Assembly: GCA_002692165.1 (NCBI GenBank)
Contig: NZJL01000048.1
Location: 1 to 9,564 of the forward strand
DNA length: 9,564 bases
Direction: 5' to 3'
From: Porticoccaceae bacterium
GTDB lineage: Bacteria; Pseudomonadota; Gammaproteobacteria; Pseudomonadales; Porticoccaceae
Shown one piece after another: positions 1 to 6,949 of the stretch. The number at the start of each line of letters is the position of its first letter. Within the stretch, counting starts at the first letter, position 1. The position numbers and the translations under genes are program-made. The notes beneath the pieces are model-generated. The model made no database searches and was not told the DNA's origin. It was given only the letters and a program-made list of their open reading frames with translations.

Positions 1-95
1 CGTGATAGGTCGGTCTTATCGCCCCCCTGGACTTAGCTTGTTCTTTTTGAAGTGTTTCGAAATCTTTCATAATTGATAGCATCGAAAGCATCTCG
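1..95. repeat. Exact 95-base inverted copy of positions 629-723
   Basis: Each base from 1 to 95 pairs with its complement at position 724 minus x, so the block is a perfect reverse complement of 629-723, inside the M48 protease gene. Identity stops abruptly at 95/96, where three of the next four positions mismatch. The block reaches the window edge, so the repeat may be longer. It carries no gene of its own: it is protease coding sequence read backwards. A foldback chimera from whole-genome amplification or an assembly error at a contig end is the likeliest origin. A true inverted duplication is the alternative. Confidence 0.95.
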
Positions 96-104
96 GCGTC
101 CTGG

Positions 105-1493
105 TTGGTCGTAATACTCCTGATATCCGTTGCAAGCGTTGGCGCCCCCAGTGGAGAAGAGATCTATGAGGAGACGCTGAAGAATACGCCTATTTTTAAC
201 GATCCCGAATTAATAGCCTACATCAACAAACTGGGTAGAGAGATAGTGGCTGTTTCTGAAATGGCGGATGAGAAATTCACCTTCACCTTGCTAGACTCCC
301 CCGAACTCAACGCATTTGCAACCGCCGATAATTACGTCTATGTCAATCGCGGGCTTCTCAACTACGTGAGTAACGAGGCCCAACTTGCATCGGTCATAGC
401 CCATGAGGTTGCGCATGTCACCTGCGATCATGTCAAGGAACGTTTCTCAAAGGGCACTTCAAATCAAGTTTTAAGCACCTTAATTTATATTCTTAGCGGC
501 AGCGGTGACGCCGCGGAAGCGGCAATGGCTTATGGCCAAGCAAACGTGAGGTCATTTGGCCGCCGACAGGAATTGGAGGCAGATGAGGTTGGCGCAGAGT
601 ACATGGCAAAACTCGGTTATGATGTCAACGAGATGCTTTCGATGCTATCAATTATGAAAGATTTCGAAACACTTCAAAAAGAACAAGCTAAGTCCAGGGG
701 GGCGATAAGACCGACCTATCACGGGGTTTTTGCCTCTCACCCAAGAAACGACGCTAGACTTCGCGCCGTCGTATCCAAGGCCTCGAAGCTCACTACTGGG
801 GCTCCCAAAAGCAATGGCGCTGTTCAATATCGAGAACTTACGCAAGATCTCATATGGGGAAACAATTTTCTGGCAAAAAAAACACCTGCTGGGCGTTATT
901 CCAACATGAGATGGAGAGTGCGCTTTGACTTACCTGAAGGCTGGACAAAAACCGCGGGCGTTGCACCAATAGTCGTCATGGGTGAATCCCCTGAAAAGAA
1001 AGCGAGCCTATCTATGACCAGACTGGGCAGAACAGCCCAAAGTCCAGAGGAGTATCTTTTCAATCAATTGAAAGTGACCGAAGTTGCTGAAGGAGAGAAT
1101 ATTTCACCCGCACGGCTCAATGGATTTACCGGAAAATTAAAGGAAACCGGGGAAGACAACAAAGAAAATACTGTTAGAGTTGCGGTCATATTCTACAAAT
1201 TACATGCTTATCTATTCCGGGGCGAAGTTTCAAACCCCGATGACTTTGCCAATTTCGACAAGCTCTTTATGGAGGCTATCAGCACGTTTCGAACCATATC
1301 GCAGGCAGAGATAGATGGTCAGCAACCGCAGAAAATCCACTACATCAAAGCCACGGGCAACACAACATTTGATGGGCTCACTCAGTACTTCAACCTCAAA
1401 CGCTCAGACGTAGCAATATTGAGGGTAATTAATGGTTTATATCCAGCGGGCGAACCAAAAGCAGGTCAGGTTATAAAGGTATTTAAACGATGA
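105..1493 (+). CDS. M48 family zinc metalloprotease, N-terminus disturbed
   Basis: A secreted or periplasmic M48 peptidase of the BepA/LoiP-like group, whose known members degrade or help fold envelope proteins. Counting from the TTG at 105, the zinc motif is HEVAH at residues 100-104, and the third ligand is probably E156 in ELEAD (156-160). A HPRNDARL segment follows at about 212-219. The C-terminal 45 residues (GNTTFDGLTQYF to QVIKVF) resemble a LysM-like fold. The first residues are hydrophobic (VVILLISVASV), the core of a signal peptide lacking its usual basic start. The frame is open back to 51, but bases 1-95 are a displaced inverted copy, so the true start is probably missing; genuine coding sequence begins at about 96. 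The TTG at 105 is only the first available start codon and has no clear ribosome binding site. The protein probably acts in the envelope, alongside the chaperone-like gene that follows 35 bases later. Confidence 0.88.
   Translation: MVVILLISVASVGAPSGEEIYEETLKNTPIFNDPELIAYINKLGREIVAVSEMADEKFTFTLLDSPELNAFATADNYVYVNRGLLNYVSNEAQLASVIAHEVAHVTCDHVKERFSKGTSNQVLSTLIYILSGSGDAAEAAMAYGQANVRSFGRRQELEADEVGAEYMAKLGYDVNEMLSMLSIMKDFETLQKEQAKSRGAIRPTYHGVFASHPRNDARLRAVVSKASKLTTGAPKSNGAVQYRELTQDLIWGNNFLAKKTPAGRYSNMRWRVRFDLPEGWTKTAGVAPIVVMGESPEKKASLSMTRLGRTAQSPEEYLFNQLKVTEVAEGENISPARLNGFTGKLKETGEDNKENTVRVAVIFYKLHAYLFRGEVSNPDDFANFDKLFMEAISTFRTISQAEIDGQQPQKIHYIKATGNTTFDGLTQYFNLKRSDVAILRVINGLYPAGEPKAGQVIKVFKR
629..723. 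repeat. Partner arm of the left-edge inverted repeat
   Basis: This arm lies in frame within the M48 protease and encodes an ordinary stretch of its region between the zinc site and the C-terminal part (about residues 176-206 counting from position 105). Because it fits the protein and has intact gene sequence on both sides, it is the original copy and the block at 1-95 is the displaced one. Confidence 0.93.
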
Positions 1494-1509
1494 GCCAGTT
1501 TAGATTAAG

Positions 1510-1522
1510 CTAGCAAAGCTAG
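1510..1522 (+). other. Small perfect hairpin before the isomerase-like gene
   Basis: CTAGC at 1510-1514 and GCTAG at 1518-1522 form a five-pair stem with an AAA loop, in the 35-base gap between the protease stop and the next ATG. No T-run follows, so it does not look like a terminator. It could affect translation of the second gene, but may be chance. Confidence 0.3.
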
Positions 1523-1528
1523 ACCGCC

Positions 1529-2260
1529 ATGAATAATAACATCCCGATTATAGGTTTTTCTATCGCTCTTCTCTGCGCACTCTTTGCGAGCACGTTGATG
1601 GAAACAGGGCCAACTAAAAAGCAACATAGCTGGAATGAACTGTATGCGACTCCTAAAAATATTCAACAATTCCAAGACCAGCTAGAAGAAAAACTTATCA
1701 GTCGGCAAATGGGTTTAAGGCACCCTACTATCGATCAGTTGAGTGCACAAACAACCGAAAATAGTTTAGAGCTGCGCTTGGACAAATTGACTAAGAGTAT
1801 TACAACATCCGAAATTCCAAGTGACGAAGAGCTGAGCGCCTTCTTCGAAAGCGAGAAAGAAGAATATCGCGGGGCATCAACAATAACTCTCCAACAAGTT
1901 GTCTACACAATTGCTGCAAGGGGGGGGGGCTCGATTTCAGCTGCCCAAGAAGCCCTTTCGCTCAGCGCAAAAGTCGTCCCTAAAGGTGATAAAGCCCCCT
2001 TGCCCGCCCATTTCACTCATATCTCAAGCCTACAACTCGATGAAACGTTGGGAAAAGCTGCCAGTCTTGCGATTATAAATTTAGCAAGATACTCTCGCGA
2101 ACTCCCTTGCTGGGAAGGACCTATAACATCGGTATACGGCGCACATCTGATATGTGTAAAGCAGTTCGCATTGGGCGAGATTCCGCCATTCTCAGAGGTT
2201 CGAATGCAGGTTCTTAATGACTGGAGATATCAGACGGCCTCAAAGAAGAGTCTTCGTTAA
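1529..2260 (+). CDS. Membrane-anchored parvulin-like peptidyl-prolyl isomerase (putative)
   Basis: This 243-residue protein has one N-terminal hydrophobic segment (about 5-23) and then a soluble, probably periplasmic region. The middle holds the PSDEELSAFFESEKEEYR pattern (98-114) that precedes the rotamase region in SurA/PpiC-like isomerases. LQQVVYTIAARG follows, and near the end WEGPITSVYGAHLICV (195-210), matching the parvulin 'W.GP..S.yG.HLv.v' signature. FSEVRMQVLNDW (221-232) is also typical of the family. Family members usually run on another ten or more residues, and here a TAA ends the protein soon after that motif. A run of ten G (1920-1929) lies in the middle and keeps the frame. 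It starts at ATG, 35 bases after the protease gene, so the two are probably co-transcribed and both serve envelope protein quality control. Isomerase activity is inferred; it could be a chaperone-only relative. Confidence 0.6.
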   Translation: MNNNIPIIGFSIALLCALFASTLMETGPTKKQHSWNELYATPKNIQQFQDQLEEKLISRQMGLRHPTIDQLSAQTTENSLELRLDKLTKSITTSEIPSDEELSAFFESEKEEYRGASTITLQQVVYTIAARGGGSISAAQEALSLSAKVVPKGDKAPLPAHFTHISSLQLDETLGKAASLAIINLARYSRELPCWEGPITSVYGAHLICVKQFALGEIPPFSEVRMQVLNDWRYQTASKKSLR

Positions 2261-2276
2261 GATTATTTGGAAATTT

Positions 2277-3050
2277 TTACCGTGAGAGGCTCGAAAATAA
2301 ATCGTGTAACCCGCTAGCACCCGATTGCTTCCAAGCTCTCAGTGCGGCTGAGCCAACGACAGCAACATCAGCATGACCACTAAGAGCATCGACGTCTTCT
2401 CTTCCACTGATGCCAAACCCTACGGCAATCGGAACATCTGTGTGTTTGCGGCATCGCTCCACGAGTTTCAACACGCTATCGCCAATAATTGTCTTTGAAC
2501 CGGTCACTCCTTTTCTCGCTATTACATAAACCATGCCATAGCTGGCCGCACCCAATTTTGCCAGTCTTTGATCGCTGCTGGTTGGTGTCATCAAAACAAT
2601 CGGCGCAAGATCCTCTGCGATTGCCACAGAATTGAGATTTACCGCCTCCTCTAAAGGGAGGTCAGGGAGAATGAAACCGGCTCCACCGGCATTAGCCAAA
2701 CGCCTTAGAAACTCTTCTTCACCCATCTTAAAAACGGTGTTGTAGTACCCCATCATAAGCACCTTAAAAGAGAATAAACTAGTCACTTCTTTCATAAAAT
2801 CAAAGCATTGGTCTACGGTCGTACCAGATTTTAATGATTCCTCATTCGCTTGAACGAAGAGAGGGCCGTCAGCACTCGGTTCAGAGAATGGGAATTGAAG
2901 CTCAACTAGATCAACCCCTTTGGACTGCATGATGTCCAGCGCTTTCATGTTATCTTCGAAAGATGGGAAGCCACACACCACATGAGCCATGATCAAAATA
3001 TCTTTTGTTTTGCGCTTCTCTGAGATGTAGTCAGCCAGCGACACTAGCAT
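2277..3050 (-). CDS. trpA: Tryptophan synthase alpha subunit
   Basis: TrpA cleaves indole-3-glycerol phosphate to indole and glyceraldehyde-3-phosphate and channels indole to TrpB in the cytoplasmic alpha2-beta2 complex. The 257 residues from ATG 3050 form a TIM barrel of normal length. The catalytic pair is visible as E50 in VDLVELQFPFSEP and D61 in SADGP, equivalent to E49 and D60 of the enteric enzyme. The loop-6 motif reads ARKGVTG instead of the usual SRAGVTG, and the barrel loop reads PFSEP instead of PFSDP. Both variants suggest a distinct TrpA subgroup. The start at 3050 overlaps the trpB stop by seven bases (ATGCTAG) and has a GAGAG just upstream. An in-frame ATG at 3098 would add 16 residues with no family match and overlap trpB by 55 bases, so it was not chosen. 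Only 16 bases separate its stop from the convergent gene at 2260. Confidence 0.95.
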   Translation of the reverse strand: MLVSLADYISEKRKTKDILIMAHVVCGFPSFEDNMKALDIMQSKGVDLVELQFPFSEPSADGPLFVQANEESLKSGTTVDQCFDFMKEVTSLFSFKVLMMGYYNTVFKMGEEEFLRRLANAGGAGFILPDLPLEEAVNLNSVAIAEDLAPIVLMTPTSSDQRLAKLGAASYGMVYVIARKGVTGSKTIIGDSVLKLVERCRKHTDVPIAVGFGISGREDVDALSGHADVAVVGSAALRAWKQSGASGLHDLFSSLSR

Positions 3051-4303
3051 AGCTCTCTGCGATATTGGTCGGACTTTTCGTTGATGAATGACTTCCACTC
3101 TTGATCGCCTAGTGCCTCTGCTATAGTGAAAATATCCTTATCTCCTCTACCGGATTGATTAATCAGTATGATTTCAGTTGGCCCCATTTGGGGGGCTTCC
3201 TTAATTGCTGTGACAAAGGCATGGGCTGTTTCGAGAGCCGGAATAAGTCCCTCAGATTTCATTATCAAACGCAACGCTTCTTTCACCTCCTCATCAGTTG
3301 CCGCCTCGAAACGAACTTTACCTTCCTCCCATAAGTGCGGAAAAATTGGATTTATGCCCATGTAGTCCAGACCCGCTGCAACTGAGTGGGTTTTCAGCAT
3401 ATTGCCCTGTTCATTTTGTAGGAAGTAAGTCTTAAACCCCTGAGCAACGCCGACCGAAGCATCTTTGTATGCCAGTCTAGCCGCATGCAAGTTGGATCCC
3501 ACCCCAAGCCCTCCGGCCTCGCAACCAATTAGTTCTACCGAATCATGATCTAAAAAGCCTTGGAAAATCCCTATTGCATTCGATCCTCCTCCGACACAAG
3601 CATACACGCGATCTGGCAACCTTCCAGTCAACTCAAGAAGTTGATCACGTGCTTCCCTTCCTATTACAGATTGGAACCAACTAACCATTTCTGGAAAAGG
3701 ATGTGGACCGCAGGCCGTCCCAAGAACATAGTGAGTATCCCCCATATTGGACACCCAATCTCGCATGCACTCATTGATAGCGTCTTTCAAAGTTTTCTGG
3801 CCGTCCGTAACAGCAATCACCTGAGCCCCGAGATTTTGCATCCAAAAGACGTTGGGACGTTGTCTGGCCACATCAACCTCACCCATATAAATAGTGCAAT
3901 CAAAACCAAATCGAGCAGCCATAGTTGCCGTTGCAAAACCGTGTTGGCCGGCTCCGGTCTCGGCGATTACTCGGCGTTTGCCAAGCCGCTTGCAGAGCAG
4001 GCCTTGCCCGATTACGTTATTAATCTTATGTGAACCGGTGTGGTTAAGGTCATCTCGCTTGACATAAATTTGAGCGCCTCCAAGTTTCTTGGAAAGGTTT
4101 GGCAAGTGTGTTATCGGAGTGGGTCGTCCAGAATAGTTCTTCAGAATTTCCATATATTCGGACCAAAATTGTTCGTCTTTCCTGCACAGTCGAAAGCATT
4201 CTTGAAGCTCTTGAATTGTGCCGTGGAGAATTTCCGGCAGAAAGACTCCTCCATAGTCTCCATAATAGCCTTCGCGCCCTGAGGGAAAATCAAAAATATC
4301 CAT
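3044..4303 (-). CDS. trpB: Tryptophan synthase beta subunit
   Basis: TrpB is the PLP enzyme that joins indole to L-serine to form tryptophan. The 419 residues from ATG 4303 show the PLP lysine K93 in HTGSHKINN, the catalytic glutamate E115 in AETGAGQHG, the phosphate-binding GGGSN (238-242), D313 in GLDY, and SGRGDKD (384-390) near the end. The start at 4303 was preferred over ATG 4318 because GAGGTG sits four bases upstream and the family N-terminus aligns there. Departures from common TrpB1 are GVAQGFKTYF for GVLHGxKTY, GINPIFPHL for GIGPEHAxL, and INQSGRGD for LSGRGD. These look like a coherent subgroup that matches the variant TrpA rather than damage, as the catalytic residues are intact. 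trpA follows with overlapping stop and start codons, implying translational coupling and matched output of the two subunits. trpF is not adjacent upstream. Confidence 0.96.
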   Translation of the reverse strand: MDIFDFPSGREGYYGDYGGVFLPEILHGTIQELQECFRLCRKDEQFWSEYMEILKNYSGRPTPITHLPNLSKKLGGAQIYVKRDDLNHTGSHKINNVIGQGLLCKRLGKRRVIAETGAGQHGFATATMAARFGFDCTIYMGEVDVARQRPNVFWMQNLGAQVIAVTDGQKTLKDAINECMRDWVSNMGDTHYVLGTACGPHPFPEMVSWFQSVIGREARDQLLELTGRLPDRVYACVGGGSNAIGIFQGFLDHDSVELIGCEAGGLGVGSNLHAARLAYKDASVGVAQGFKTYFLQNEQGNMLKTHSVAAGLDYMGINPIFPHLWEEGKVRFEAATDEEVKEALRLIMKSEGLIPALETAHAFVTAIKEAPQMGPTEIILINQSGRGDKDIFTIAEALGDQEWKSFINEKSDQYRRELC

Positions 4304-4307
4304 GGAA

Positions 4308-4313
4308 CACCTC
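4308..4313 (-). promoter_or_regulatory. trpB: Ribosome binding site deciding the trpB start
   Basis: On the minus strand GAGGTG is followed by TTCC and then ATG at 4303. This good Shine-Dalgarno match selects 4303 over the in-frame ATG at 4318, which lies upstream of the site. Confidence 0.75.
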
Positions 4314-4379
4314 TGCATATGAACGGCCTTTTAGTTGCTTCAAGACAGCACAGCTCAATTCAAAAAGAATCGCATGGAC

Positions 4380-4408
4380 AGTGTAGCCAAGTCACCTATT
4401 GACCTCAA
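4380..4408 (-). promoter_or_regulatory. Candidate sigma-70 promoter for trpBA
   Basis: Read on the minus strand, TTGAGG and TACACT are separated by 17 bases, with four of six matches to each consensus hexamer. Transcription would start about 65-70 bases before trpB. No tryptophan-rich leader peptide or terminator hairpin lies between this site and trpB, so classical trp attenuation is not supported. The match is ordinary, and other promoters are possible. Confidence 0.4.
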
Positions 4409-4535
4409 TACCGCTGCAAGAATAAGGCTCTTTGGAACTTAAGAGGTTCGAGTGTAGATTCAAAATTTAAAATGACCAATTTGTCCCCACCGGTCGACAA
4501 TTTACTTGGCCACAAAAAATGCCTCTGAGGACGCT

Positions 4536-4544
4536 TTATCTACA
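4536..4544 (+). promoter_or_regulatory. DnaA-box-like 9-mer 1
   Basis: TTATCTACA differs at one position from TTATCCACA. It lies on the same strand and 11 bases (one helical turn) before a second near-match, upstream of the NrdR-like sites of nrdJa. DnaA control of a ribonucleotide reductase is known for E. coli nrdAB, so the context is suggestive; the match is imperfect. Confidence 0.35.
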
Positions 4545-4546
4545 CG

Positions 4547-4555
4547 TTATCCCCA
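4547..4555 (+). promoter_or_regulatory. DnaA-box-like 9-mer 2
   Basis: TTATCCCCA differs from TTATCCACA at position 7 only. With the preceding 9-mer it forms a tandem pair with 11-base periodicity. Confidence 0.35.
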
Positions 4556-4592
4556 AATAGCGTTAAAAAAAAACCTACTCCTACATGAAAAA

Positions 4593-4608
4593 ACACTATA
4601 TCTAGTAT
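4593..4608. promoter_or_regulatory. NrdR box 1 (proximal to DnaA-like sites)
   Basis: ACACTATATCTAGTAT matches 14 of 16 positions of the NrdR palindrome acaCwAtATaTwGtgt. NrdR is the ATP/dATP-sensing repressor of ribonucleotide reductase genes in most bacteria and binds pairs of such boxes about three helical turns apart. This is the stronger of the two sites and lies about 150 bases before nrdJa. Confidence 0.72.
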
Positions 4609-4623
4609 CGAAGCATTCTATTA

Positions 4624-4639
4624 ATACTAAATGTAGGAT
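4624..4639. promoter_or_regulatory. NrdR box 2
   Basis: ATACTAAATGTAGGAT matches 11 of 16 positions of the NrdR palindrome and keeps the outer core C-T-A and T-A-G. Its start is 31 bases from that of box 1, the spacing usual for NrdR pairs. The position supports it more than the sequence does. Confidence 0.55.
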
Positions 4640-4758
4640 AGAATCGGGGTCCCGAGCCAATAATGATAAGACTCTCGACCTGCGGGAAACGCGTATGGTC
4701 CGCCAAGATATTAGCGTTTTAATGACCATGACGAAGACAGTAGAAAAAAGGAAAAAAA

Positions 4759-6909
4759 ATGACGGCAGCCAAACTTAAAACTGTTACTAAACCAAAGAAA
4801 AGTGCCCCGATAAAAATGCAAGATGCTTCTCTGGACATTTGGGACAAAAAATATCGCCTGAAAGACAAACAAATGGAGCCTGTTGATCAGGACATAAAGG
4901 GCACGTACAGAAGAGTGGCGGTCGCCTTGTCCAGTGTAGAAAACGAAGAGCATCGTGCAGACTGGCAAGAGCGGTTTGAGTGGGCACTTCAAAATGGCGC
5001 CATACCAGCTGGCAGGATAATATCTAACGCAGGAGCTCAGGCTTACAAACCAGCAACCTCTACTATCAATTGCACAGTGTCGGGGATTGTGCCCGATTCT
5101 ATGCAGGGTATTCTAGAACGCAATGTTGAGGCAGGACTAACACTTAAAGCTGGATGCGGTATCGGCTATGAATTTTCAACTCTGCGACCGAAAGGAGCCT
5201 ATGTCTCCGGTGCTGGCGCTTATACATCTGGTCCGCTATCGTTCATGGACATCTTCGATAAGATGTGTTTCACCGTATCTTCAGCCGGCGGGCGTCGAGG
5301 AGCGCAAATGGCGACGTTTGATGTAAGCCATCCAGACGTACTCGACTTTGTCAAAGCTAAAAGAGAAGACGGACGGCTCAGGCAGTTTAATTTATCGTTG
5401 TTAATTACTGAAGAATTTATCAAAGCGGTAAACGAGGATGCTGACTGGGATCTAACTTTTCCAGTAACATCAAAGGAAGTTGAGGGAGGGCTTGACCTTG
5501 AGGACAATCAAATTATTTGGAAGTCCTTTCCTACAACCGATGGTTATGAAGTAAACGAAGACGGCCAGGTCGCATGCCGCATATATGAAACAATTCGAGC
5601 CCAGAAATTGTGGAATGCCATAATGGCATCGACATATGATTATGCCGAACCGGGTTTTATTTTGATTGATGAGGTCAATAAAAAGAACAATAATTGGTTC
5701 TGCGAAAATATAAGAGCAACTAATCCCTGTGGTGAGCAACCGCTACCGCCTTATGGCAGCTGTCTACTCGGCTCTATAAATCTAACCAAATTTGTTCGCG
5801 AACCTTTTACTAGCGGAGCCTACTTCGATTGGGTCGAATACTCAGAGGTGGTCTCAGTCTTTACCAGAATGCTTGATAACGTGGTGGAAATAAACGGGCT
5901 GCCATTGGTGGGGCAACGCGAAGAGATTCAACATAAGCGTCGGCATGGAATGGGGTTTTTAGGGCTAGGCTCTACCATCACAATGTTATGCATGAAATAT
6001 GGTGACAAGAATTCTTTGGAATTCACCGAACGTGTGGCCCAGGATATGGCCATCGCCGGTCTAAAGACTGGGCTGGAACTAGCCCGTGAAAAAGGCCCTG
6101 CACCCATCATGGAGGATACATTTAAGGTCACCGCTGAGATGCTTTTTAATCAACCAGACCTTGCAAAAGATGGCATAAAGGTCGGAAGCAGACTCAAAGG
6201 TAAAGTGCTATTAGGGAAATATAGCCAATATATGCAGCAAGTTGCAGCAGTCGAACCAGAACTTGTCGATGCCATTATAAAAGAGGGCTGCCGCTTCAGT
6301 CATCACTCCTCCATCGCTCCCACAGGCACAATTTCTCTATCTTTAGCCAATAATGTCAGTAATGGCATAGAGCCGAGTTTCGCCCATCATTATTCTAGGA
6401 ACGTGATTCGAGAGGGACGTAAAACTAAGGAAAAAATAGATGTTTTCTCTTATGAACTCTTGGCATATCGTGCTTTGATCAATAGCGAGGCCATGCCTTT
6501 CAGTGACCAACCTGAGCAAAGCCTCCCTGACTATTTTGTGACGTCGGAAAATATCCAACCTAAACAACATGTTGATATCCAAGCGGCAGCTCAAAAATGG
6601 GTTGACTCTTCCATCTCAAAAACGATTAATGTCCCAACAGATTGCAGTTATGATGACTTCAAAGATGTCTATTTATACGCTGCAAAAAAAGGCCTCAAAG
6701 GATGTACTACCTTCCGGTTTAACCCAGAGGCATTTCAAGGGGTTTTGGTAAAAGAACAAGACTTAGAAAACACAATTTATAGTTTCACGCTAGAGGATGG
6801 CTCCACCATTGATTTTAAAGGGAATGAGGAAGTTGAATACGACGGAGAAACTCATACGGCAGCAAACCTTTTTGATGCCTTGAAGGAAGGTTACTACGGA
6901 AAGTTCTAG
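4759..6909 (+). CDS. nrdJ: Adenosylcobalamin-dependent (class II) ribonucleotide reductase, catalytic subunit
   Basis: It reduces ribonucleotides to deoxyribonucleotides using a thiyl radical generated from adenosylcobalamin, without needing oxygen. The 716 residues contain the ten-stranded barrel. N322, C324 (radical cysteine) and E326 lie in NPCGEQPLPPYGSC; C105 (STINC) and C335 are the active-site redox pair; APTGTISL (520-527) is the conserved phosphate-binding segment. The C324 to C335 spacing equals that in the Thermotoga enzyme. The protein ends in YDGETHTAANLFDALKEGYYGKF-like sequence and lacks the C-terminal cysteine pair of single-chain NrdJ; that part is encoded by the next gene, as in Pseudomonas aeruginosa NrdJa/NrdJb. 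The ATG at 4759 has AGGA six bases upstream. Paired NrdR-like boxes suggest repression when dATP is high. No cysteine or active-site loss was seen. Confidence 0.96.
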   Translation: MTAAKLKTVTKPKKSAPIKMQDASLDIWDKKYRLKDKQMEPVDQDIKGTYRRVAVALSSVENEEHRADWQERFEWALQNGAIPAGRIISNAGAQAYKPATSTINCTVSGIVPDSMQGILERNVEAGLTLKAGCGIGYEFSTLRPKGAYVSGAGAYTSGPLSFMDIFDKMCFTVSSAGGRRGAQMATFDVSHPDVLDFVKAKREDGRLRQFNLSLLITEEFIKAVNEDADWDLTFPVTSKEVEGGLDLEDNQIIWKSFPTTDGYEVNEDGQVACRIYETIRAQKLWNAIMASTYDYAEPGFILIDEVNKKNNNWFCENIRATNPCGEQPLPPYGSCLLGSINLTKFVREPFTSGAYFDWVEYSEVVSVFTRMLDNVVEINGLPLVGQREEIQHKRRHGMGFLGLGSTITMLCMKYGDKNSLEFTERVAQDMAIAGLKTGLELAREKGPAPIMEDTFKVTAEMLFNQPDLAKDGIKVGSRLKGKVLLGKYSQYMQQVAAVEPELVDAIIKEGCRFSHHSSIAPTGTISLSLANNVSNGIEPSFAHHYSRNVIREGRKTKEKIDVFSYELLAYRALINSEAMPFSDQPEQSLPDYFVTSENIQPKQHVDIQAAAQKWVDSSISKTINVPTDCSYDDFKDVYLYAAKKGLKGCTTFRFNPEAFQGVLVKEQDLENTIYSFTLEDGSTIDFKGNEEVEYDGETHTAANLFDALKEGYYGKF

Positions 6910-6937
6910 ACCTCTTCAGCCTAGCTGAGAAATTATC

Positions 6938-6943
6938 AGGAGA
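6938..6943 (+). promoter_or_regulatory. Ribosome binding site of nrdJb
   Basis: AGGAGA lies six bases before the ATG at 6950, in the 40-base gap after nrdJa. A strong separate site means the second subunit is translated independently rather than by stop-start coupling. Confidence 0.75.
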
Positions 6944-6949
6944 AACAAT

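Larger units (their letters stand above)
4304..4758. other. Divergent intergenic region between trpB and nrdJa
   Basis: This 455-base AT-rich region holds control signals for genes transcribed outwards on both sides. The left third has a candidate trpBA promoter. The part from about 4536 to 4640 carries two DnaA-box-like 9-mers, a nine-A tract (4565-4573) and two NrdR-box-like palindromes. The remaining 120 bases form a leader to nrdJa with short inverted repeats. Short open frames here have no ribosome binding sites or recognisable products. No tRNA, small RNA or cobalamin riboswitch consensus was seen. Confidence 0.7.

Noticed and set aside
3051..3098. Upstream ATG at 3098 as the trpA start
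   Set aside because: The added 16 residues do not match the family N-terminus and would overlap trpB by 55 bases; ATG 3050 overlaps the trpB stop in the usual coupled way.
3560..4282. Plus-strand open frames opposite trpB
   Set aside because: They lie antisense to a well-conserved trpB, lack ribosome binding sites and have no recognisable domains.
4355..4375. Six-residue leader peptide (MRFFLN) before trpB as a trp attenuator
   Set aside because: It has no Trp codons, no ribosome binding site and no terminator hairpin after it.
4640..4758. Possible cobalamin riboswitch before nrdJa
   Set aside because: The conserved B12-box elements (such as GCCACTG) and the surrounding core are absent. 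Such riboswitches also usually control the B12-independent alternative, not the B12-dependent enzyme.
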